Shown here piece by piece: positions 56,205 to 64,000 of a stretch of DNA of 64,000 nucleotides. How positions within the stretch are numbered: the stretch's first letter is position 1; every line of letters begins with the position of its first letter. The notes under the pieces are model-generated. The model worked only from the letters and a program-made list of their open reading frames with translations. It was not told the origin of the DNA and did no database searches. The translations under genes were made by a program, and so were the position numbers. The DNA is from Auanema rhodensis (taxonomy: Eukaryota > Nematoda > Chromadorea > Rhabditida > Rhabditidae), in the NCBI GenBank assembly GCA_964057225.1, contig OZ059895.1, positions 14,074,001 to 14,138,000 on the forward strand, in the 5' to 3' direction.

Positions 56205-57934
56205 AACAAATATCATTAATTGTGAATCCACCAAAAGGGTTAAATTCGTTTAAACTATGTGGATCTTGTCCGCTTTTTGTACCATTTGCTAACCTGAAAA
56301 TATAAGTAAAACTAAAATAATTCAATCTACAAGATACCATAATCCATATGGATAACGACCTACTCCCAGTTCGTGATGGTCAGTGTTTTGAGTTATAGTT
56401 TTCCAATCATTCAGTTGTATAGAAGCCAACAAAAACTTAAAAAACAAAAATAATATAAACGCTCAAGTTCAAATTCAAGTTTCTCACTTTAGCCAAAGCA
56501 GCATCAATAATAGTTTTGATGAACCGCCCATTAACTATTGGATCTTTCTTCCAATTTTCGGAGATACAACCTATAAAGTAAATAATACATTGGCACATAC
56601 GATAGAGTTGTATACCCAAAGTCAATAATAGTTTGCATGGTAATTACAATGTGGACTAGTTAAGCCTCGTTGAATTGATCTCTAGCTGTTTTTCCTCCAG
56701 TAAATCCATCAGAAGGTTCCATGTAAAGATCTGGAAATATATCAGCTTTTAAGTATTTTTTATGGCTCAACCTTGTAGATCATTTCCATTTTATAAATAA
56801 AACAAAGACAAATAATTTATTTATTAAATATTACAAAGATGGAAAATACCAGAATCATCATATAAATCTATCGTACATGTGTATTCCGAATTACCGTAAT
56901 TCTTCTTGTATTTTAACTCCATCATGATTATCATTGGCATCGGCGTCTGTATCTACGGAAAATCAACATTTTTTTACTTCAATCACATAACACTTACCTT
57001 TCTAATCGTTGAATATCATCTTTCTTACTTTCACATTTGTTTTGCATATTATGTTGATATCCAGTAAAAACTCATTAATCGGAGGCCCATCTATTGGAGA
57101 CTCTATCATTAACAACATTATTATTACGTATTAAATAAGCCAATTCTTTTTTAATTTTTTCAAAAACAAATATTCTTCTCACCTGCTTCTTCTTCTCTTC
57201 TAACTCTTTGATCTTCAGCCGTCTGGATATTATCAGTTAAACTCGAATCTTCTTTTATCTTTTTCGAAGAGACTTCAGGAGAATGGTGAGTTTTACTTGA
57301 TTCACTCAATGCGTCTTGGCTGAAAATATAGAATTAGTTTACTGTACTTTACTTATATCGATTTAGAATTACCGTAATTCTTCTTGTATTTTAACTCCAT
57401 CATGATTATCATCGGCATCGGCGTCTGTATCTACTGAAAAGTTTTTTCCTTTTTTAATTTTTTCAAAAACAAATATTCTTCTCACCTGCTTCTTCTTCTC
57501 TTCTAACTCTTTGATATGTTGCTCCATCAAAGCCAAAGTTAACATGTCTAAACTTCTCAAAACTGTCATAATCACTAATATCATCGCCAGGAAGTTGACA
57601 AGGAAACCCTTGATTAGAAAGCATTGCTAAAATTAATTTGTTTTTACTGCAATCACATAACACTTACTTTTAAAAATATTTTGTGCAAGATGTTTAAAGT
57701 AATCACAGACTCCCATTTTTTTATCATTAGCAACAGGATAATACTTCTGATTTAAATAATCAGCCCCTTTTTTAAATATTTTTTTAGCTTTGATTGATAT
57801 CTATAATATTTTGAAAACTAAAAAAATATTCAACAGAGATTAACCGTCTGGATATTATCAGTTAAACTCGAGTCTTCTTTTATCTTTTCCGAAGAGACTT
57901 CAGGAGAATGGTGAGTTTTACTTGAATCGCTCAT
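56197..57934 (-). CDS. Unrecognised multi-exon gene in the left palindrome arm
   Basis: On the minus strand an acceptor TTTTCAG and GCCACA precede an ATG at 57934, again a trans-splice-like start. Exons join in phase: MSDSSKTHHSPEVSSEKIKE..., then ISIKAKKIFKKGADYLNQ... and ...CDYFKHLAQNIFK, MLSNQGFPCQLPGDDISDYD..., RVRREEEA, DTDADADDNHDGVKIQEELR, a second copy of SSKTHHSPEVSSKKIKED..., RVRREEEA, ESPIDGPPINEFLLDI.... After that the frame must pass a further DTDADAND exon (possibly in another frame, KKNYGNSEYTCTIDLYDDS), LYMEPSDGFTGGKTARDQFN, and ENWKKDPIVNGRFIKTIIDA, ASIQLNDWKTITQNTDHHEL and ANGTKSGQDPHSLNEFNPFG at the end. The stop (56197-56199) lies in the satellite junction, so the 3' end may be truncated. 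No family recognised. Splicing in the middle is uncertain; it could be a pseudogene. Confidence 0.45.
56205..57526. repeat. Palindrome outer arm, left
   Basis: Reverse complement of 58997-60318; paired positions sum to 116523 along the whole arm, so there is no net indel over about 1.3 kb. Stretches compared by eye were identical. Homology continues about one satellite monomer further out on both sides. Confidence 0.95.
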
Positions 57935-57944
57935 TGTGGCCTGA
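57527..57944. other. Left-arm segment missing from the right arm
   Basis: About 420 bp containing the ATG exon and the next two exons of the minus-strand gene. In the right arm it is replaced by about 23 bp (58974-58996). Confidence 0.85.
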
Positions 57945-58142
57945 AAATATAGAATTAGTTTACTCTACTTTACTTATAATCAAGCAAATCGCGAAAAATA
58001 ATTGATATAATCGTATGAAATGGGAAAACTTTTTAATTTCTTTTTAATTTAGTGAAAATTCTAATTTTATATAGTTTTCTTGAGGTTTGATGAAGAATGA
58101 AACGGATTGAGTTTGAATTCAAGCTGAAGGTATAATGATTCA
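57945..58142. repeat. Palindrome inner arm, left
   Basis: Reverse complement of 58783-58973 with a few differences (for example AAATTAAAAAG versus CTTGTAG). Confidence 0.9.
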
Positions 58143-58160
58143 ATAGCGATGTGATATCTA

Positions 58161-58381
58161 CAGTCCTGTGCGATACCTACGGTCCTGTCCAGTCCTTTCC
58201 TATGGCATAGTTTCAAACAAGTAAGCTTCAGCATCTGAATTTTATCTATGAAGATAAGTTGGTTTTTCTGCATTCATTATCGTTTTTTAATATTCAAAAT
58301 ATATTTCTTTGAATTTTTGTAGTTTGTCAGAGAAGGTATAAGGGTTTCTAGTGGGTGTGCAACCCTCATCGCACAGGACTG
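58161..58381. mobile_element. Tc1/mariner-type MITE in the palindrome spacer
   Basis: 221-bp element with perfect 14-bp inverted ends CAGTCCTGTGCGAT / ATCGCACAGGACTG, flanked on both sides by TA, the target duplication of Tc1/mariner elements. No transposase coding. Confidence 0.75.
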
Positions 58382-58383
58382 TA

Positions 58384-58782
58384 TATGAGATATGAAACGA
58401 TAATATTATTTGTCTTACAATAAATAAACTGATATGGAATTTTAATTATTGCTTGTATAATCATTTCGCCGATAAAGAGGGCGTTTTAGATAAAGCTGAT
58501 GCTATTCAAGATAAAGGTATATAAAGGTGTAACTAAAGAATATATTAAAATAATAATAACAATAATAATATAATTATATATTATAATTATTATTATATTA
58601 ATTATAATATAATTATATGAATTTGAATGAAGAGCGGAAGTAATGTTACTGTTATCTGTTAAGCTGCTTTTTATACGAGAAAAATTGTTCTAGAATTTTC
58701 TGAACTGTTGTCTTCGTTGTAAGACTTATTAAGTACAATATTGTCTCATACCGTATCTTATACATCTTCGCATAGAAGCTCA
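58384..58782. other. Palindrome spacer, right part
   Basis: Unique AT-rich DNA with no gene. Contains an AT hairpin-forming stretch at 58550-58616 (ATAATAATATAATTATA and its complement). Confidence 0.6.
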
Positions 58783-58973
58783 TCATTATACTTTCAGCTT
58801 GAATTCAAACCCAATCCGTTTCATTCTTTATCAAACCTCAAGAAAACTATATAAAATTAGAATTTTCACTACTTGTAGAAATTAAAAAGTTTTCCCATTT
58901 CATACGATTATATCAATTATTTTTCGCGATTTGCTTGATTATAAGTAAAGTAGAGTAAACTAATTCTATATTT
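58783..58973. repeat. Palindrome inner arm, right
   Basis: Pairs with 57945-58142. Confidence 0.9.
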
Positions 58974-58996
58974 GTATTATATTTGTAGTATATATT

Positions 58997-60318
58997 TGGA
59001 GCAACATATCAAAGAGTTAGAAGAGAAGAAGAAGCAGGTGAGAAGAATATTTGTTTTTGAAAAAATTAAAAAAGGAAAAAACTTTTCAGTAGATACAGAC
59101 GCCGATGCCGATGATAATCATGATGGAGTTAAAATACAAGAAGAATTACGGTAATTCTAAATCGATATAAGTAAAGTACAGTAAACTAATTCTATATTTT
59201 CAGCCAAGACGCATTGAGTGAATCAAGTAAAACTCACCATTCTCCTGAAGTCTCTTCGAAAAAGATAAAAGAAGATTCGAGTTTAACTGATAATATCCAG
59301 ACGGCTGAAGATCAAAGAGTTAGAAGAGAAGAAGAAGCAGGTGAGAAGAATATTTGTTTTTGAAAAAATTAAAAAAGAATTGGCTTATTTAATACGTAAT
59401 AATAATGTTGTTAATGATAGAGTCTCCAATAGATGGGCCTCCGATTAATGAGTTTTTACTGGATATCAACATAATATGCAAAACAAATGTGAAAGTAAGA
59501 AAGATGATATTCAACGATTAGAAAGGTAAGTGTTATGTGATTGAAGTAAAAAAATGTTGATTTTCCGTAGATACAGACGCCGATGCCAATGATAATCATG
59601 ATGGAGTTAAAATACAAGAAGAATTACGGTAATTCGGAATACACATGTACGATAGATTTATATGATGATTCTGGTATTTTCCATCTTTGTAATATTTAAT
59701 AAATAAATTATTTGTCTTTGTTTTATTTATAAAATGGAAATGATCTACAAGGTTGAGCCATAAAAAATACTTAAAAGCTGATATATTTCCAGATCTTTAC
59801 ATGGAACCTTCTGATGGATTTACTGGAGGAAAAACAGCTAGAGATCAATTCAACGAGGCTTAACTAGTCCACATTGTAATTACCATGCAAACTATTATTG
59901 ACTTTGGGTATACAACTCTATCGTATGTGCCAATGTATTATTTACTTTATAGGTTGTATCTCCGAAAATTGGAAGAAAGATCCAATAGTTAATGGGCGGT
60001 TCATCAAAACTATTATTGATGCTGCTTTGGCTAAAGTGAGAAACTTGAATTTGAACTTGAGCGTTTATATTATTTTTGTTTTTTAAGTTTTTGTTGGCTT
60101 CTATACAACTGAATGATTGGAAAACTATAACTCAAAACACTGACCATCACGAACTGGGAGTAGGTCGTTATCCATATGGATTATGGTATCTTGTAGATTG
60201 AATTATTTTAGTTTTACTTATATTTTCAGGTTAGCAAATGGTACAAAAAGCGGACAAGATCCACATAGTTTAAACGAATTTAACCCTTTTGGTGGATTCA
60301 CAATTAATGATATTTGTT
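58997..60318. repeat. Palindrome outer arm, right
   Basis: Pairs with 56205-57526. Confidence 0.95.
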
Positions 60319-60326
60319 CGGTTTAA
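58997..60326 (+). pseudogene. Inverted copy of the unrecognised gene, lacking its 5' exons
   Basis: Plus-strand copy of the gene at 56197-57934. It retains the exons EQHIKELEEKKKQVRR-type frame/QRVRREEEA, DTDADADDNHDGVKIQEELR, SSKTHHSPEVSSKKIKED, ESPIDGPPINEF, LYMEPSDGFTGGKTARDQFN, ENWKKDPIVNGRFIKTIIDA and NEFNPFGGFTINDICSV with its stop at 60324-60326. The start-codon exon and the two following exons are absent. Without them no in-phase ATG exon is evident, so I call it a pseudogene, although its remaining sequence shows no decay relative to the left copy. Confidence 0.5.
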
Positions 60327-63300
60327 TTACCCAAGTTTGAGGTACTTTCCTGATTCAACCAGAAACATTCTGTGTTCGAATTAAATTTTGGAACGCTCTC
60401 CACTGGAGAGCAACATGAATCGAAAATCATTGGATGAATCAAGTTCTTTGGATTTTTAAAAATGAAAAATCAACGAAGATGATAATCATTCTGGGAATTA
60501 TAGTTGAGATGAGCCAAGTTCAGATGTAGCCTACACGTGTGTATGACCCATGGTGTCAAGTCAAGAGAGACGGTCTATACCATGTTGGGGGGAGAGATAC
60601 AGCACGTCTATGTGATACGACACTTGCATTGATGCCACTGGGAGGTGACACTGCTTCGTCGGTTTAATTACCCAAGTTTGAGGTTCTTTTCTGATTCAAC
60701 CAGAAACATTCTGTGTTCGAATTAAATTTTGGAACGCTCTCCACTGGAGAGCAACATGAATCGAAAATCATTGGATGAATCAAGATCTTTGGATTTTTAA
60801 AATTGAAAAATCAACGAAGATGATAATCATTCTGGGAATTATAGTTGAGATGAGCCAAGTTCAGATGTAGCCTACACGTGTCTATGACCCATGGTGTCTA
60901 GTCAAGAGAGACAGTCTATACCATGTTGGGGGAAGAGACACAACACGTCTATGTGATACGACACGTGCATTGATGCCACTGGGAGGTGACACTGCTTCGT
61001 CGGTTTAATTACCCAAGTTTGAGGTTCTTTTCTGATTCAACCAGAAACATTCTGTGTTCGAATTAAATTTTGGAACGCTCTCCACTGGAGAGCAACATGA
61101 ATCGAAAATCATTGGATGAATCAAGATCTTTGGATTTTTAAAATTGAAAAATCAACGAAGATGATAATCATTTCGGGAATTATAGTTGAGATGAGCCAAG
61201 TTCAGATGTAGCCTACACGTGTGTATGACCCATGGTGTCTAGTCAAGAGAGACAGTCTATACCATGTTGGGGGAAGAGATACAACACGTCTATGTGATAC
61301 GACACGTGCATTGATGCCACTGGGAGGTGACACTGCTTCGTCGGTTTAATTACCCAAGTTTGAGGTTCTTTTCTGATTCAACCAGAAACATTCTGTGTTC
61401 GAATTAAATTTTGGAACGCTCTCCACTGGAGAGCAACATGAATCGAAAATCATTGGATGAATCAAGATCTTTGGATTTTTAAAATTGAAAAATCAACGAA
61501 GATGATAATCATTTCGGGAATTATAGTTGAGATGAGCCAAGTTCAGATGTAGCCTACACGTGTGTATGACCCATGGTGTCTAGTCAAGAGAGACAGTCTA
61601 TACCATGTTGGGGGAAGAGACACAACACGTCTATGTGATACGACACGTGCATTGATGCCACTGGGAGGTGACACTGCATCGTCGGTTTAATTACCCAAGT
61701 TTGAGGTACTTTCCTGATTCAACCAGAAAGATTCTGTGTTCGAATTAAATTTTGGAACGCTCTCCACTGGAGAGCAACATGAATCGAAAATCATTGGATG
61801 AATCAAGTTCTTTGGATTTTTAAAAATGAAAAATCAACGAAGATGATAATCATTCTGGGAATTATAGTTGAGATGAGCCAAGTTCAGATGTAGCCTACAC
61901 GTGTCTATGACCCATGGTGTCTAGTCAAGAGAGACAGTCTATACCATGTTGGGGGAAGAGACACAACACGTCTATGTGATACGACACGTGCATTGATGCC
62001 ACTGGGAGGTGACACTGCTTCGTCGGTTTAATTACCCAAGTTTGAGGTACTTTCCTGATTCAACCAGAAACATTCTGTGTTCGAATTAAATTTTGGAACG
62101 CTCTCCACTGGAGAGCAATATGAATCGAAAATCATTGGATGAATCAAGTTCTTTGGATTTTTAAAATTGAAAAATCAATGAGGATGATAATCATTCTGGG
62201 AATTATAGTTGAGATGAGCCAAGTTCAGATGTAGCCTACACGTGTCTATGACCCATGGTGTCTAGTCAAGAGAGACAGTCTATACCATGTTGGGGGAAGA
62301 GACACAACACGTCTATGTGATACGACACGTGCATTGATGCCACTGGGAGGTGACACTGCTTCGTCGGTTTAATTACCCAAGTTTGAGGTACTTTCCTGAT
62401 TCAACCAGAAACATTCTGTGTTCGAATTAAATTTTGGAACGCTCTCCACTGGAGAGCAATATGAATCGAAAATCATTAGATGAATCAAGTTCTTTGAATT
62501 TTTAAAAATGAAAAATCAACGAAGATGATAATCATTTCGGGAATTATAGTTGAGATGAGCCAAGTTTAGATGTAGCCTACACGTGTGTATGACCCATGGT
62601 GTCTAGTCAAGAGAGACAGTCTATACCATGTTGGGGGAAGAGATACAACACGTCTATGTGATACGACACGTGCATTGATGCCACTGGGAGGTGACACTAC
62701 TTCATCGGTTTAATAACCCAAGTTTGAGGTACTTTCCTGATTCAACCAGAAACATTCTGTGTTCGAATTAAATTTTGGAACGCTCTCCACTGGAGAGCAA
62801 CATGAATCGAAAATCATTGGATGAATCAAGATCTTTGGATTTTTAAAATTGAAAAATCAACGAAGATGATAATCATTCTGGGAATTGTAGTTGAAATGAG
62901 CCAGGTTCGATGTAGCCTACACGTGTGTATGACCCATGGTATCTACTCAAGAGAGACGGTCTTTATCATGTTGGGGAGAGAGATACAACACGTCTATGTG
63001 ATACGACACGTGCATTGATGCCACTGGGAGGTGACACTGCTTCGTCGGTTTAATTACCCAAGTTTGAGGTACTTTCCTGATTCAACCAGAAACATTCTGT
63101 GTTCGAATTAAATTTTGGAACGCTCTCCACTGGAGAGCAACATGAATCAAAAATCATTGGATGAATCAAGTTCTTTGGATTTTTAAAATTGAAAAATCAA
63201 CGAAGATGATAATCATTTCGGGAATTATAGTTGAGATGAGCCAAGTTCAGATGTAGCCTCCACGTGTGTATGACCCATGGTGTCAAGTCAAGAGAGACAG

Positions 63301-64000
63301 TCTATACCATGTTGGGGGGAGAGATACAACACGTCTATGTGATACGACACGTGCATTGATGCCACTGGGAGGTGACACTGCATCGTCGGTTTAATTACCC
63401 AAGTTTGAGGTACTTTCCTGATTCAACCAGAAAGATTCTGTGTTCGAATTAAATTTTGGAACGCTCTCCACTGGAGAGCAACATGAATCAAAAATCATTG
63501 GATGAATCAAGTTCTTTGGATTTTTAAAATTGAAAAATCAACGAAGATGATAATCATTTTGGGAATTGTAGTTGAGATGAGCCAAGTTCGATGTAGCCTA
63601 CACGTGTGTATGACCCATGGTGTCTAGTCAAGAGAGACGGTCTTTATCATGTTGGGGGGAGAGATACAGCACGTCTATGTGATACGACACGTGCATTGAT
63701 GCCACTGGGAGGTGACACTGCTTCGTCGGTTTAATTACCCAAGTTTGAGGTACTTTCCTGATTCAACCAGAAAGATTCTGTGTTCGAATTAAATTTTGGA
63801 ACGCTCTCCACTGGAGAGCAACATGAATCAAAAATCATTGGATGAATCAAGTTCTTTGGATTTTTAAAATTGAAAAATCAACGAAGATGATAATCATTTC
63901 GGGAATTATAGTTGAGATGAGCCAAGTTCAGATGTAGCCTCCACGTGTGTATGACCCATGGTGTCAAGTCAAGAGAGACAGTCTATACCATGTTGGGGGG
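60320..64000 (-). repeat. 340/341-bp satellite array, inverted (about 10.8 monomers, continues past the window)
   Basis: Same monomer as the left arrays but reverse-complemented (TCGGTTTAATTACCCAAGTT opens each unit). The first monomer shares the private variants of the last left monomer. The next three (60661-61680) form a local family with GAGGTTCTTTTCTGATTC and AATCAAGATCTTTGG. Later units vary again. The array reaches the right edge. Confidence 0.97.

Overview
The window is nuclear DNA of a nematode, most likely rhabditid-like. The genes have many short AT-rich introns, and several start codons follow directly after a 3' splice site with no donor upstream, as expected for spliced-leader trans-splicing. 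The gene content is also nematode: the kap-1, toc-1 (ZnT6-like) and clk-1 (COQ7) cluster, a DEX-1-like NIDO/EGF transmembrane protein, and two nematode-type 7TM chemoreceptors. AT content is high, and (GA)n/(CT)n microsatellites fill introns and intergenic DNA. I cannot name the species.

Layout. (1) 1-3858, minus strand: ankyrin-repeat protein running off the left edge. (2) 6284-12114, plus strand: a tight row of three genes, kinesin-II accessory subunit (KAP), ZnT6-like zinc transporter and COQ7/CLK-1, with gaps of 231 and 263 bp, probably an operon. (3) 12540-19312, minus strand: a complete alpha-tubulin gene. Eight exons add up to exactly 450 codons plus stop. The first intron follows the ATG directly, and a 3.7-kb intron carries a small decayed coding relic. 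(4) 23706-25268, plus: chemoreceptor. (5) 26390-32254, minus: DEX-1-like gene. (6) 32255-41554: gene-poor, purine-rich DNA with many microsatellites. (7) 41555-43102, minus: second chemoreceptor, with a hAT-like MITE in one intron.

(8) From about 43.6 kb to the right edge the window is dominated by a 340/341-bp satellite. About 24 head-to-tail monomers lie at 43.7-51.9 kb. They are followed by an LTR-retroelement-like insertion (51.9-55.3 kb) and 2.7 more monomers. Next comes a large imperfect palindrome (56.2-60.3 kb), and then the same satellite in inverted orientation to the end. The palindrome arms carry an unrecognised multi-exon gene in two inverted, nearly identical copies. The left copy keeps its ATG exon. 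The right copy has lost about 420 bp containing the 5' exons. A TA-flanked MITE sits near the symmetry axis.

Functional links. KAP acts in kinesin-II intraflagellar transport, alpha-tubulin is the microtubule track, and DEX-1 acts in sensory dendrite anchoring in C. elegans. An X-box-like site lies about 215 bp upstream of the KAP start. The right-hand third is the unusual part: a satellite domain whose orientation flips around a gene-bearing palindrome.
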